This document shows, piece by piece, positions 28,336-38,297 of a DNA stretch of 64,000 nucleotides (its first letter is position 1; the number at the start of each line of letters is the position of its first letter). The stretch is from Actinomyces sp. B33 (GTDB taxonomy: Bacteria; Actinomycetota; Actinomycetes; Actinomycetales; Actinomycetaceae), in the NCBI RefSeq assembly GCF_028437565.1, contig NZ_JAMRYR010000001.1:526640-590639 (forward strand), read 5' to 3'. The notes beneath the pieces were generated by a model, which did not search any database, was not told the origin of the DNA, and saw only the letters and a list, made by a program, of their open reading frames with translations. A program made the position numbers and the translations under genes.

Positions 28336-29424
28336 TCACCGGGTGAGGAGCACCCCGGCGTATCCGGTGACGGCCACGACGAGGGTCGTCGCCCCCGCGA
28401 CGACGAAGGGCCGGGGTCCCACGGCGACGAAGTCCCGGATCCTCACCCCCGTCCCCAGGGCGAACATCGCCGCCGCGAGCAGGCCCGTCTGGATCGGCTT
28501 GAGCGCCCCCAGGACGCCGACGGGCACCAGCCCCGTCCACCGCAGGGCGACCATCGCGATGAACCCGAGGACGAACAGCGGCATGATCGGCGGGAGCCTG
28601 CCGCCCTCGGTCCCCATGCCGTCGACCGCGCGCCCGCGGGACACCGCCGACCGGCGCCACAGGCCGATGGCCGCCATGACCGGGGCGAGCATGAGGACCC
28701 GGGCGAGCTTGACGACGACCGCGCCCGACAGCGCCTCCTGCGAGATCGATCCGCCGATGGCGACGACCTGCGCGACCTCGTGGACGGAGGACCCGGCCCA
28801 CAGCCCCGTCATCATCGGGTCGAGGCCCGCGAGGGCCCCGACGGCGGGCACGACCGGGATCATCAGCGTCCCGAAGATCACGACGAGGGCGACCGCGGTG
28901 ACGACCTCCTCCCGGTCCTCCGTCTCGATGACCCCGTCGACGGCGGCGACCGCGGCCGCCCCGCAGATCGAGAAGCCCCCGGCGATGAGCAGCGACTGGG
29001 TGAGGGACATGCGCAACCACCGGCCGATGAGCAGGGCCGCGCAGAACCCGACGAGGACGACGGCGACGACGACGAGGACCATCCCCGCGCCCAGGGCGAC
29101 GATGTCGGCGACGACCAGTTGGAGCCCGAGGAGGACCACTCCGGCGCGCAGGAGCCGCTTCGAGGCGAACGCCAGGCCCGGGTCGAGGCGCGTCGGCAGG
29201 CGCAGCGCGTTGCGCGCGACGACGCCGAGGACGATCGCCACGAGGAGCGCGGAGACGGTCGGCGCGAGGGCGTTGACCGTCAGGGAGGCGGCGACGGCCG
29301 CGGCGCACACCGCCAGGCCCGGCAGGAGCCGGGATGCGGACGGGGCCGGGGTCGGGGTGGGAGCGGAGGTGGGTTCCGGTGTCAGGGCCGGTCGGGAGGC
29401 GGGGGAGGCGGGGGCGTCGGGCAT
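28336..29424 (-). CDS. YeiH-family putative sulfate exporter
   Basis: About 362 residues with around ten hydrophobic segments. LPGLAVCAAAVAASLTVN, GVVARNALRLPTRLDPGLAFASKRLLRAGVVLLG and WAGSSVHEVAQVVA are typical of the UPF0324/YeiH (PSE) family, predicted transporters sometimes annotated as sulfate exporters. The substrate has not been shown for most members. The start is uncertain: ATG 29424 begins shortly before the first helix, ATG 29466 would add 14 residues, and neither has a clear ribosome site. Confidence 0.82.
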   Translation of the reverse strand: MPDAPASPASRPALTPEPTSAPTPTPAPSASRLLPGLAVCAAAVAASLTVNALAPTVSALLVAIVLGVVARNALRLPTRLDPGLAFASKRLLRAGVVLLGLQLVVADIVALGAGMVLVVVAVVLVGFCAALLIGRWLRMSLTQSLLIAGGFSICGAAAVAAVDGVIETEDREEVVTAVALVVIFGTLMIPVVPAVGALAGLDPMMTGLWAGSSVHEVAQVVAIGGSISQEALSGAVVVKLARVLMLAPVMAAIGLWRRSAVSRGRAVDGMGTEGGRLPPIMPLFVLGFIAMVALRWTGLVPVGVLGALKPIQTGLLAAAMFALGTGVRIRDFVAVGPRPFVVAGATTLVVAVTGYAGVLLTR

Positions 29425-29466
29425 GGGGTCACCGTATGCCCGGACGGCTCTGCGGCGTGGGACCAT

Positions 29467-29745
29467 CGCCCCGAGGGCCCGAGGTCGCGCTCATGCGGGG
29501 AGGGGCCGCGGAGGTCATCGGGCCACGGCTACCGGGTCGAGTGCTTCATGCCATGCGGGGACGCGCCCGGCCCTCGCCGAGGCGCGCACCGATGCCCGTG
29601 CCGCCGTGCCCGGGGGAATCGGCCGCTCGTCGTGGGCGGCGGAGCGGATCCGCACGGCGCCCGCCTGCGACCAGCGGATGAGGCGCCCGGTGAAGGGTGG
29701 GGACGCGGAAGCGGCGGGACGCCCGCCGGGCCGGCGCCGGAACCG
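29467..29745. other. Gap with an unassigned minus-strand frame
   Basis: The minus strand stays open from inside trxB to 29515. The last ~55 codons (including GRLIRWSQAGAVRIRSAAHDERPIP) read protein-like, but I find no start codon with a ribosome site and no family match. trxA, the usual partner of trxB, is not here. Confidence 0.3.
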
Positions 29746-29803
29746 CCGCCGCGGGGCCCGCCGCGCTGGGACGAGAACAGTCCCCATGCGGGCCCCGCGG
29801 CGG
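29746..29803 (-). terminator. Terminator after trxB
   Basis: Perfect 16-bp arms at 29746-29761 and 29788-29803, with a smaller GGGAC/GTCCC hairpin in the loop (29768-29784). It lies seven bases after the leftward trxB stop. Confidence 0.85.
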
Positions 29804-29810
29804 TCGTCCG

Positions 29811-30860
29811 TCAGTCGTCGAGGGCTGCCAGGTAGCGCTCGGCGTCCAGAGCCGCGCGGCAGCCCGAGCCGGCCGCCGTGATCGCCTGGCGGTACGTGTG
29901 GTCGACGGCGTCGCCGCAGGCGAACACCCCCGGGGCGCTCGTGCGCGTCGACGGCTCCTCCACCCTGATGTACCCGGCGTCGTCGAGATCCACCTGGTCG
30001 CGCAGGAAACCGGTGCGCGGCAGGTGCCCGATGGCGACGAACACGCCGTCGACGTCGAGGACCGACTGCGAGCCGTCGACCGTGCTCGTCAACAGCAGCC
30101 CCGACACCGACTCGTCGCCCTGGACCTCGGCGACCGTCGAATTCCACGCGAAATCGATCTTCGGGTTGTTCAGGGCCCGATCCGCCATGACCTTCGAGGC
30201 GCGCAGCTCGTCGCGGCGGTGGACCACCGTCACCCGGGACGCGAAATTCGTCAGGAACGTCGCCTCCTCCATCGCCGAGTCCCCGCCGCCGACGACCGCC
30301 AGGCGCTTATCGCGGAAGAAGAACCCGTCGCAGGTCGCGCAGTAGGAGACCCCGCGGCCCGACAGCTCCTCCTCGCCGGGCACGCCCATGTGCCGGTACT
30401 CCGAGCCGGTCGCCAGGATCACCGCGCGGGCGTAGAGCACCTCGTCGTCGACGGCCACCGCCTTGACGGGGCCGTCCAGGTTGACGGCCGTCACGTCCTC
30501 GAAACGGATGTCCGCCCCGAACCGCTCGGCCTGGGCGCGCATCCGCTCCATGAGGTCGGGCCCCTGGACGCCCTCGGGGAACCCCGGGAAGTTCTCGACC
30601 TCCGTCGTGTTCATCAGGGCGCCGCCGGCGCTCACCGCGCCCGCGAGGACCACGGGCGCCAGGCCCGCGCGCGCCGTGTAGATCGCCGCGGTGTAGCCCG
30701 CCGGTCCCGAGCCGACGACGACGACCTCGTGGATCGTCGCCCCCTCGGGAGGCTGGGCGCTCGGACGGGCGACGGTCGCCGCGGCCGCCGCCTCGGCGGG
30801 CGCCGCCTGATCGGAGGGGCCGGGGACGGACAGGAGGGAGTTGAGCACGGGAATGGTCAT
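29811..30860 (-). CDS. trxB: Thioredoxin reductase
   Basis: 349 residues. FAD-binding [22 protein letters not shown], redox-active C174-A-T-C177 in [16 protein letters not shown]-binding [12 protein letters not shown] with HRRDELRAS, and C-terminal [24 protein letters not shown]. It reduces thioredoxin with NADPH in the cytoplasm. About 40 Ala/Pro-rich residues precede the FAD domain, longer than usual, so the true start could be internal. It follows murJ, as in other actinobacteria, but trxA is not adjacent. Confidence 0.96.
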   Translation of the reverse strand: MTIPVLNSLLSVPGPSDQAAPAEAAAAATVARPSAQPPEGATIHEVVVVGSGPAGYTAAIYTARAGLAPVVLAGAVSAGGALMNTTEVENFPGFPEGVQGPDLMERMRAQAERFGADIRFEDVTAVNLDGPVKAVAVDDEVLYARAVILATGSEYRHMGVPGEEELSGRGVSYCATCDGFFFRDKRLAVVGGGDSAMEEATFLTNFASRVTVVHRRDELRASKVMADRALNNPKIDFAWNSTVAEVQGDESVSGLLLTSTVDGSQSVLDVDGVFVAIGHLPRTGFLRDQVDLDDAGYIRVEEPSTRTSAPGVFACGDAVDHTYRQAITAAGSGCRAALDAERYLAALDD

Positions 30861-30881
30861 GGCGATCCAATCTGGGGTCGG

Positions 30882-30921
30882 CCCCGCGGCTCCGGCCGTC
30901 GCAGCAGGACGGCCGCGCGGG
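30882..30921 (-). terminator. Hairpin between murJ and trxB
   Basis: Nested arms CCCCGCG/CGCGGGG and CGGCCGTC/GACGGCCG with a seven-base loop, just downstream of the murJ stop. Possible terminator or processing site. Confidence 0.65.
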
Positions 30922-30930
30922 GTGCGGCGG

Positions 30931-33816
30931 TTATTGAACGGTCAGCTCGTAGATCCACGCCCACGCGTTCCCGTCGACGGACACCGGCAGCGACCTGAAG
31001 GACAGGGCGATGGCATCCGCCGTCACGGGCTCGGGCAGGGCGATCTGCGTCGACTCGCTCAACGCCGACGTCGTCAGTTCTGTTCCACCTCGCGGGTTCG
31101 ACGTGTCCGACACCGCTTTGACGACGATCTCGCCGCCCTGGGTCGTCGGATCCATCTGGAGGGACACCGACGAGACGGTCGCGGTCTCCTGGAGCTTGAC
31201 GAGGATCGTCACGCTCGTCTCATCGCGGAACTGGTTGAGGTCGTACCAGCGCGACCGCCACGACGTCTGAGGATTCGCGTCGATCATGTTGACGGCCAGG
31301 TCCTCGTGATCCCCGCCGTCGTCGTTCCACGACAGGACCGACACCGAGGAGATCACCGGCGCCGCATAAGCGGGCTGCTCCTCGACGACCGCGTCCGACT
31401 GAGAGCCCGACTGGGCGGCGGCCGACTGCGCGGCGGCGATCGACTGGGCCAGGTCGATGTCGGTGACCGGCGACAGCGCCGTCGCTGTGGCCCAGACTCC
31501 GGCGACGACGACGAGGCCGGCGGCGAACACGAGGGTCGGCGTCGTCGGGTCGATGAGGCGGCGCCCCTGGGAGTCGCGCGGAGCCTCCGCGTCCCCGTCG
31601 GCGGCCGGGGCATCGGCGGCCGGGGCATTGGCGCCCGGGCGGATGACGCGGGGGATCGCGACGGTGGGGGCCGTATCCGCCCCGATGGCCCGCGCTCCCC
31701 CGGCGACCGGCCGATCCGCCCGGCTGTCGTCGAGGTCGTCGGGCGGTGGGGGCGGCATCGTCAGAGCATCGGCCCCCCCGCCGCCGGAGGCCCCCCGGCC
31801 CAGGCGGGCCGCCCAAGCGGACAGGACCGCTCCCGCGCCGCCGACCCACGCCGAGGCCCGCCCGCTCAGGGGCGCCGGCGCGCCGGCCCCGTCCTGCGCG
31901 GGGGCCGCCCCGTCGTCGAAGATCTCATCGAAGCCCGGGACCCGCTCGGAGTCGTGGGAATCCTTGTCTGGCGCCGCCGAGTCGTCGACGCCCAGCTCAT
32001 CATCGCGATCCATGCGACTCCTCTCCGTGGACGATCCCCGGCCATTATCCCGGTCCTGGTCCCGAATCGGCGCAGCCGGCTCGGCGAGGAGCCCCACCAG
32101 CGGCCCGGGAAGGCGCAGGCGCACGAGCAGCGGGCGGATCGTGCGCGCCGACTCGACGGGGGACACGACCCGCATCGCCGCCATGTAGACGACCGACGCG
32201 ACGACGCCGACGAGCACCATCTTGCCCGTCGCCGCCGCGAACCTCGCGAGATTCGACTCGATCCCCGTCTCGATGCCGACGACCCACAGGGCCCCCAGGG
32301 CGACGACGCCGGCGATCGCCGCGCACACCAGGTACGCCGAGTACGAGCGCAGAACCGCCTCGCGGTCGACGAAGCGGTTGCGCCTCGCGACCCAGACGAC
32401 GGCGACGACCCCCTGGACGAGCCGGCAGGCCGTCTCCCCCAGGGCCGCCCCGATGACCCACCACTGGGCGCCCGTCAGCGCGTACATCGACCAGCCGACG
32501 ACGACCTGGAGGAGGGTCGGCCCGATCCCCATGAGGAACACCGGGCGCACGTCCTCGTAGGCGAAGAAGACCCGCTGGCTCATGAGGACCATGCCCGTCG
32601 ACGCCACGCCCGGCATGAGCGCCGCCAGGACCCACGCGTAGGCGGCGACGATCCCCTGGTCGGACTGGGAGAACAGGACCATCTGCATCATCGGCATCGC
32701 GCCGGCCATGAGGATCGCCGCGGCCAGGAGCGTCAGCGACGTGATCGTCCGCACGCCCAGGTGGTAGGAGGACGCCACCCCCCGGTCGTCGTCGTCGGCG
32801 ACCGCCGCCGCCATGCGCGTGAAGATCGCGGTCGTCAACGACACGGTGATGACCGACTGGGGGACCATGAAGATCATGAAGGCCGTCGCGTAGGCGTTGA
32901 CGCCGGCGATCAGCGGGTCGTGGGCCTTCGCGTAGGCGTCGGCCAGGGCCGCGATGTTGTTCGTCGACAGAACGCCGATCTGACTGACCCCCAGCGTGGC
33001 GAACGTCCACCCGGCGACCGTCGACACCGACCCGAACGACGTCCCCCGGAATCGGAAGTCCGGGCGGAAGGACACGCCCGAGTGGCGCATGGGGATCAGG
33101 AGGAACAGGGCCTGGCAGACGACACCCAGGGTCGCCGACCCGGCGAGGACCCAGAACTGGGGGCCCGACAGATCGGTGACGTCGATGCGCACGTCCTGCG
33201 AGCCCCACACGCCGATGAAGACCGCCAGCCCGGCGATGCCGACGATGTTGTTGACGACCGGGGCCCACATGTACGGGCCGAACACGCCCCGGGCGTTGAG
33301 GAGCTCGCCGAGGAGGTTGTACAGGCCGTAGAAGAAGATCTGCGGCAGGCACAGGAACGCGAAGGCGATCGCCAGGGACCGGATCTGCGCGTCGTAGCCG
33401 GCGGCCGTGATGATGACGAGGAGGGGGGCGGCGACGGTCGCGACGACGGTGACGGCGAAGAGGATCGTCCCGGCCAGCGTCAAGAGCTTGTTGACGTACG
33501 CGTCCCCGTCGTGCCGGCGCTTGAGGGCGCTGACGATCTGGGGGACGAGGACCGCGTCGAAGACCCCCGACGCGAGCAGGTTGAACACCGTGTTGGGCAG
33601 CGTGTTCGCCGTCTGGAACGCTGCCGAGACCCCGCCGCCGGCGGCGCCCAGGGCGGCCAGGAGCATCGCCGAGCGGATGAAGCCCAGGAGCCGGGAGACC
33701 ATCGTCCCCGACGCCATGAGCGCCGAGGCCCGCAGGAGCGAGGCGCGCGGGCGGCCCGGGGAGGCGGGGGAGGGGGTCGCCCGGGGGGCGGTCCCGTCTG
33801 CGGGGCGTTTACTCAT
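30931..33816 (-). CDS. murJ: MurJ-type lipid II flippase with C-terminal extracytoplasmic domain
   Basis: 961 residues. The first ~530 form the 14-helix MviN/MurJ core ([44 protein letters not shown]), which flips lipid II for peptidoglycan synthesis. Next come ~200 acidic, Ala/Pro/Gly-rich residues, a single transmembrane segment ([20 protein letters not shown]), and a C-terminal ~150-residue galactose-binding-like domain ([18 protein letters not shown]). M. tuberculosis MviN has a pseudokinase between core and tail; I see no kinase motifs here, so that module seems lost. ATG 33816 follows GGAG and overlaps the DUF6049 gene by eight bases. Confidence 0.9.
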   Translation of the reverse strand: MSKRPADGTAPRATPSPASPGRPRASLLRASALMASGTMVSRLLGFIRSAMLLAALGAAGGGVSAAFQTANTLPNTVFNLLASGVFDAVLVPQIVSALKRRHDGDAYVNKLLTLAGTILFAVTVVATVAAPLLVIITAAGYDAQIRSLAIAFAFLCLPQIFFYGLYNLLGELLNARGVFGPYMWAPVVNNIVGIAGLAVFIGVWGSQDVRIDVTDLSGPQFWVLAGSATLGVVCQALFLLIPMRHSGVSFRPDFRFRGTSFGSVSTVAGWTFATLGVSQIGVLSTNNIAALADAYAKAHDPLIAGVNAYATAFMIFMVPQSVITVSLTTAIFTRMAAAVADDDDRGVASSYHLGVRTITSLTLLAAAILMAGAMPMMQMVLFSQSDQGIVAAYAWVLAALMPGVASTGMVLMSQRVFFAYEDVRPVFLMGIGPTLLQVVVGWSMYALTGAQWWVIGAALGETACRLVQGVVAVVWVARRNRFVDREAVLRSYSAYLVCAAIAGVVALGALWVVGIETGIESNLARFAAATGKMVLVGVVASVVYMAAMRVVSPVESARTIRPLLVRLRLPGPLVGLLAEPAAPIRDQDRDNGRGSSTERSRMDRDDELGVDDSAAPDKDSHDSERVPGFDEIFDDGAAPAQDGAGAPAPLSGRASAWVGGAGAVLSAWAARLGRGASGGGGADALTMPPPPPDDLDDSRADRPVAGGARAIGADTAPTVAIPRVIRPGANAPAADAPAADGDAEAPRDSQGRRLIDPTTPTLVFAAGLVVVAGVWATATALSPVTDIDLAQSIAAAQSAAAQSGSQSDAVVEEQPAYAAPVISSVSVLSWNDDGGDHEDLAVNMIDANPQTSWRSRWYDLNQFRDETSVTILVKLQETATVSSVSLQMDPTTQGGEIVVKAVSDTSNPRGGTELTTSALSESTQIALPEPVTADAIALSFRSLPVSVDGNAWAWIYELTVQ

Positions 33817-36028
33817 CGGTCTCCTCGGCCCGGGCCCTGGCCCGGGATCGCTTGCGGACCGTCCGCACGAGGCCCCAGATGAACAGGAGCCCCACGCCGA
33901 CGGTCATCGTGATCGTCAGAGCGTCCTCCCAGCCCGCGCGCATGCGGACGAGGACGGAGCGCGAATCGTCGAGGACCGTCCCATCGGGGGTCGACACCTC
34001 GTAGGTCACTTCGATGTCCCCCGACCCGATCGCCGTCACCGGCACGTCGACGGTCGCCACCGAGCGGGCCGGGATCGTCTGGCCGCGGACCGTCTCGGCG
34101 CGCAGGCGCGGATCCGAGGGCCTGAGGGTGACGGACACCGCGACGTCCCAGTCGAGGGAATTGCGGATCCGCACGGGGAAGGCGACCGCCTTGTTGATGA
34201 CGTTGACGGAGTCGGCGGGCTCGACGGCGACCCGCGTGCGCAGGTCGGACACGCGCGCGGAGAACTGGGAGGCCCGGGTCACCTGCATGTCCGGGGCGAC
34301 GCCGGCGGAGATCGCCGGGAGGATCCCCTCCTCGATCTCGTCGAGGACGGCGTCGGGATCGTCCGTGGCCTCGGCCAGGGGGACGGCGGCGTCGAGGGCG
34401 CCGCTGAGCGTGCCGATGGCGGTCGCGGTGTCGTCGGCCAGCGACGCCTCCTCGACGGGGGCCCGTTCGACGTCGGTGACCTCGGAGGAGGCGAGGTCCG
34501 AGAAGGACGTCGGCTCCACCCACGGGGCGCTCATCAGCGTCTCGACGCGGTCGACGAGCCCCTCGTCGACCGGGGTCCCCCGGGGGGCGACCGCCAGGAC
34601 GGTGCGCGAGGACGCCGGGCGCTCGCGGGTGATGATCGCGGTCACGGCCCGCAGCGCCTGCTCGGCGTCGAGCTCGTCGGCCGGCGAGGAGGGGCGCCAC
34701 CCGAGGAGGTCGGCGAGATCGGACTGCTGGGCGAGAACGGTCGTCGTCGGCGGGCCGGAGGACGATCCCTCGCCGGAGGTCGAGATCCGACCGGTCGCCG
34801 GATCGACCTCGACGCGCGCCAGGGAGGTGAAGCCGATGTCGTCGGCGGGCAGGACCCGGCCGGGCGGGGCGATGAGCGCCCGGTCGGGGAAGGCCGCGAG
34901 GGCACCGAGCCCGAACGAGGAGTCCGGCGCCCACAGGACGTCGCGGATCACGGTCGCCCGGGAGACGGCGTCCTCCGACGGGGCCCACCCGGCGTCCTCG
35001 GGGGTCGTCGGGAAGCGGTCGAGGGAGGCGAGGGCCCGGTCGACGAGGTGGGACTGGCCGGCCAGGGAGGCGGCGGCGAGGTCCGCGTCGCCCTCGGGCA
35101 GGGCGAGGATCTCGTCGGCGCCCTCCCACAGGTCGGCGACGAACCTGCGATCCGCCGAGGCCCGGGCGATCTCCCGGGGGGTTTTCGGCTCGTCGTCCTC
35201 GTCGTCGCCGGCAGGCGTCTCCTCCGCCTGCTGGCCGGCGCGGCCCGACTGGGGAGGCTCCCCGGACTGGGCCTGACCAGCGCCGGACGCGCCCGACTGG
35301 CCGGACGGGGAGGGGCGGTCCTTGGCCGATCCGGGCCCCCGGGGGATCATCGACCCGTCGACGGCCAGCGCCGTGCCGGGGATGCGGGCGGCCTCCAGGA
35401 GCTCGGCGCGATCGGCCCCGTCGGGGTCGGCGGTGTCCGCCGTCCACCCGACGACGGCGGACACCCGGGTGGGAGAGGCCCCCATCCCCGAGTCCCAGAC
35501 GAGGATCGACCGGTCCTGGCCGGTCAGCCCCCCCGATGAGGCGCGGACGGTGACGACGCGCGGACCCCACTCCCAGTCGTCGTCGAGGGGGAGGTCCTCC
35601 CGGGGGATGCGGACCTCGAAACGCGAGGAGCCCCCGGCGGCCACGTCCTCGCCGAGGTTCGCGATCGACACGGGCATCGACCGGGGCGCGTCGTCGGACA
35701 TCGCGGCCTCGAGGGCGGCGACGGAGACCGGGGTGCGCGTCGACACCGACACCGTCAGGACCGGGTTCTCGAGGAATTCGTCGCTCGTGTTGACCAGGGC
35801 GCCGCTGACGACCAGCTCCTCCTCGTCCGACAGGATCCGGGGCGCCAGGTCGTCGATGGTCACGTCGATGGGCCCGCCCGACCCCCCGGCTCCGAGGACG
35901 GCCGGGCGGGTATCGGGCGCGGCGGTCGAGGGGAGGGCCGGGACGAGGACGGCGCCGGCCGCCAGCAGGGCGGGCGCCAGGGCGCGGGCGACCGCGCGGC
36001 GGCGCATCGGGATCGGAGTCGACGACAT
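33809..36028 (-). CDS. DUF6049 secreted/membrane-anchored protein
   Basis: About 739 residues. An N-terminal signal peptide (ARALAPALLAAGAVLVPALPSTAA) is followed by a large extracellular region with beta-rich segments (DLAPRILSDEEELVVSGALVNTSDE) and one C-terminal transmembrane helix (ITMTVGVGLLFIWGLV) with a basic tail. This layout and the position between NUDIX and murJ identify DUF6049, a conserved actinobacterial envelope protein of unknown function. It overlaps murJ by eight bases and shares one base with the NUDIX gene (TGATG), so the three genes form one operon. Confidence 0.87.
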   Translation of the reverse strand: MSSTPIPMRRRAVARALAPALLAAGAVLVPALPSTAAPDTRPAVLGAGGSGGPIDVTIDDLAPRILSDEEELVVSGALVNTSDEFLENPVLTVSVSTRTPVSVAALEAAMSDDAPRSMPVSIANLGEDVAAGGSSRFEVRIPREDLPLDDDWEWGPRVVTVRASSGGLTGQDRSILVWDSGMGASPTRVSAVVGWTADTADPDGADRAELLEAARIPGTALAVDGSMIPRGPGSAKDRPSPSGQSGASGAGQAQSGEPPQSGRAGQQAEETPAGDDEDDEPKTPREIARASADRRFVADLWEGADEILALPEGDADLAAASLAGQSHLVDRALASLDRFPTTPEDAGWAPSEDAVSRATVIRDVLWAPDSSFGLGALAAFPDRALIAPPGRVLPADDIGFTSLARVEVDPATGRISTSGEGSSSGPPTTTVLAQQSDLADLLGWRPSSPADELDAEQALRAVTAIITRERPASSRTVLAVAPRGTPVDEGLVDRVETLMSAPWVEPTSFSDLASSEVTDVERAPVEEASLADDTATAIGTLSGALDAAVPLAEATDDPDAVLDEIEEGILPAISAGVAPDMQVTRASQFSARVSDLRTRVAVEPADSVNVINKAVAFPVRIRNSLDWDVAVSVTLRPSDPRLRAETVRGQTIPARSVATVDVPVTAIGSGDIEVTYEVSTPDGTVLDDSRSVLVRMRAGWEDALTITMTVGVGLLFIWGLVRTVRKRSRARARAEETDE

Positions 36029-36564
36029 CACGCGTCCCGGTACAGCAGGTCGAGGGCGAGGGCGACGATCCGCCGCTCATTCGGGTAGGCGAGCTGGCGG
36101 GTCATCTGCTCGAGGGGCATCCACGCGGCCGCCTCCGCCTCGTGATCCGGATCGTGCTCGACCGTGATCCGCCCGGAGACGTAGCCCATGAGGAAGTGGT
36201 GGACGACCTTGTGGATCCGATGATCGGCCCCGGAGAACCAGTAGTCGATGGACGACAGGTGACGGATGATCCGCCCGTGGATCCCCGTCTCCTCGGCGAC
36301 CTCGCGCAGCGCCGCCTGCTCGGCGGTCTCATCGCCCTCCAGGTGGCCCTTCGGCAGGCACCACTCGACGCGGCCCGCGCGATTGCGCCGGGCGATGATC
36401 GCCGCGTACGGGATCCCGCCCTGGACGTCGACGACGATGCCGCCCGCCGACGTCTCCGACGAGATCGGCAGACGGGTGAACTGCGAATGGGCGGCGCGCG
36501 ACGAGGCGTGGCGGCGCGGGGGCCGGGGCACCCCGGACCGCTGTTCCCTCTCACGCGCAGACAT
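36028..36564 (-). CDS. NUDIX hydrolase
   Basis: 178 residues. The Nudix box GHLEGDETAEQAALREVAEETGI matches GX5EX7REUXEEXGU completely, so it should bind Mg2+ and cleave a nucleoside-diphosphate-linked substrate. Substrate unknown. Relatives at this locus are MutT-like. ATG 36564 follows GGGAG. It is the first gene of the leftward NUDIX-DUF6049-murJ operon and is divergent from the CCA-adding enzyme. Confidence 0.93.
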   Translation of the reverse strand: MSAREREQRSGVPRPPRRHASSRAAHSQFTRLPISSETSAGGIVVDVQGGIPYAAIIARRNRAGRVEWCLPKGHLEGDETAEQAALREVAEETGIHGRIIRHLSSIDYWFSGADHRIHKVVHHFLMGYVSGRITVEHDPDHEAEAAAWMPLEQMTRQLAYPNERRIVALALDLLYRDA

Positions 36565-36633
36565 GACTCCCACTCTAGTTGCCCCGGGGACGGGAGTGGT
36601 CCGGGCGGGCCCGGACGTGGCACGCTTGGAGGG

Positions 36634-38214
36634 ATGAGCACTCAGACCAGCGCGACCGACTCCCACGACCTCGCCGTCCTCATGGCCAACGCCCGCCGGG
36701 CCTTCGACGCCCTCCCCGAGGCGATCCTCGACCTCGGGCGCGTCTTCGACCGGGCGGGGGAGGAGATCGCCCTCGTCGGCGGCCCCGTGCGCGACGCCTT
36801 CCTGGGGGCCGCACCCCACGACTTCGACCTGACGACCTCGGCCCGCCCCGAGCGCACCGAGGAGCTCCTCGCCCAGTGGGGCTCGTCCGTGTGGGACGTC
36901 GGCAAGGAGTTCGGGACCATCGGCGGGCGCCGAGGCGACCTCGCCGTCGAGGTGACGACCTACCGCGCCGACTCCTACGAGTCCGACTCGCGCAAGCCGG
37001 AGGTGGCCTTCGGCGACAGCCTCGACGGCGACCTGACCCGCCGGGACTTCACCGTCAACGCCATGGCGATGCGCCTGCCCGACATGGTCCTCGTCGACCC
37101 CCACCACGGCCTCGACGACCTCGCCCAGGGGCGACTGCGCACCCCCGTGACCGCCGAGCAGTCCTTCGACGACGACCCCCTGCGGATCATGCGGGCCGCG
37201 CGCTTCACCGCCCAGCTCGGCCTCGACGTCGACCCCGACGTCATGAACGCGATGGAGTCCATGGCCCACCGGCTCCGGATCGTCTCGGCCGAGCGGATCC
37301 GCGCCGAACTCGAACGGCTGATCGTCTCCCCCCGCCCGCGCCGCGGCATCGAGCTCATGGTCCACACCGGCGTCGCCGACATCGTCCTGCCCGAGGTGGC
37401 CGAGCTCGTCTCCACCGTCGACGAGCACAAGCGCCACAAGGACGTGTACGAGCACACCCTCACCGTCCTCGACCAGGCCATCGACCTGGAGACCGGGCCC
37501 GACGGGCCCGTCCCCGGACCGGACTTCGTCCTGCGCTTCGCCGCCCTCATGCACGACGTCGGCAAGCCCGCGACCCGCCGCTTCGAGGGGCGCGGCGTCG
37601 TCTCCTTCCACCACCACGAGATCGTCGGCGCCAAGATGACGCGCAAGCGGATGCGGGCCCTGAAGTTCGACAAGGCGACGACCGAGGCCGTGTCCGGCCT
37701 CGTCGCCCTCCACCTGCGATTCCACGGCTATGGGGAGGCCACGTGGACCGACTCGGCGGTGCGCCGCTACGTCGCCGACGCCGGCGACCTCCTCGAGCGC
37801 CTCCACCGCCTGACCCGCGCCGACTGCACGACCCGCAACCGCCGCAAGGCCCAGTTCCTGTCCGCCGCCTACGACGACCTCGAGGACAGGATCGCCGCCC
37901 TGCGCGCCCAGGAGGAGCTCGACGCGATCCGCCCCGACCTCGACGGCGACCAGATCATGGAGATCCTCGGCCTGCGTCCCTCCAAGGCCGTGAAGATGGC
38001 CCGCGACCACCTGCTCGACCTGCGCATGGAGCACGGGCCGATGGGCGAGGACGCCGCCCGCGAGGCCCTCCTCGCCTGGTGGGCCTCCGACGAGGTCCGC
38101 GAGACCGCCGCCCGGTACCAGGCCGAGCAGGCCCGGTGGGAGGAGGCGGCCGCTGCCAAGCGGAGGAGGAAGCGGGCCGACTCGGCCGAGGGCGCCTCGC
38201 AGTCGCGCGGCTGA
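36634..38214 (+). CDS. CCA tRNA nucleotidyltransferase
   Basis: 526 residues. Class II nucleotidyltransferase head: LVGGPVRDAFLGAAPHDFDLTTSARPE, with the two catalytic Asp in DFD. Then GTIGGRRGDLAVEVTTYR, RRDFTVNAMA and DPLRIMRAARF, and an HD-domain segment (HKRHKDVYEHTL, ALMHDVGKPATRR). It adds or repairs the 3' CCA of tRNAs. The HD phosphohydrolase part is retained, as in the actinobacterial PcnA-like group. ATG 36634 lies right after GGAGG. Confidence 0.95.
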   Translation: MSTQTSATDSHDLAVLMANARRAFDALPEAILDLGRVFDRAGEEIALVGGPVRDAFLGAAPHDFDLTTSARPERTEELLAQWGSSVWDVGKEFGTIGGRRGDLAVEVTTYRADSYESDSRKPEVAFGDSLDGDLTRRDFTVNAMAMRLPDMVLVDPHHGLDDLAQGRLRTPVTAEQSFDDDPLRIMRAARFTAQLGLDVDPDVMNAMESMAHRLRIVSAERIRAELERLIVSPRPRRGIELMVHTGVADIVLPEVAELVSTVDEHKRHKDVYEHTLTVLDQAIDLETGPDGPVPGPDFVLRFAALMHDVGKPATRRFEGRGVVSFHHHEIVGAKMTRKRMRALKFDKATTEAVSGLVALHLRFHGYGEATWTDSAVRRYVADAGDLLERLHRLTRADCTTRNRRKAQFLSAAYDDLEDRIAALRAQEELDAIRPDLDGDQIMEILGLRPSKAVKMARDHLLDLRMEHGPMGEDAAREALLAWWASDEVRETAARYQAEQARWEEAAAAKRRRKRADSAEGASQSRG

Positions 38215-38297
38215 GACCGCGCCCCGCCCGGCCTGCCCGTAGGCTGGGAGGAGCCAGGACCCGCCCGGCCCCGCGCCGACCGACACGAGGAGCACCC

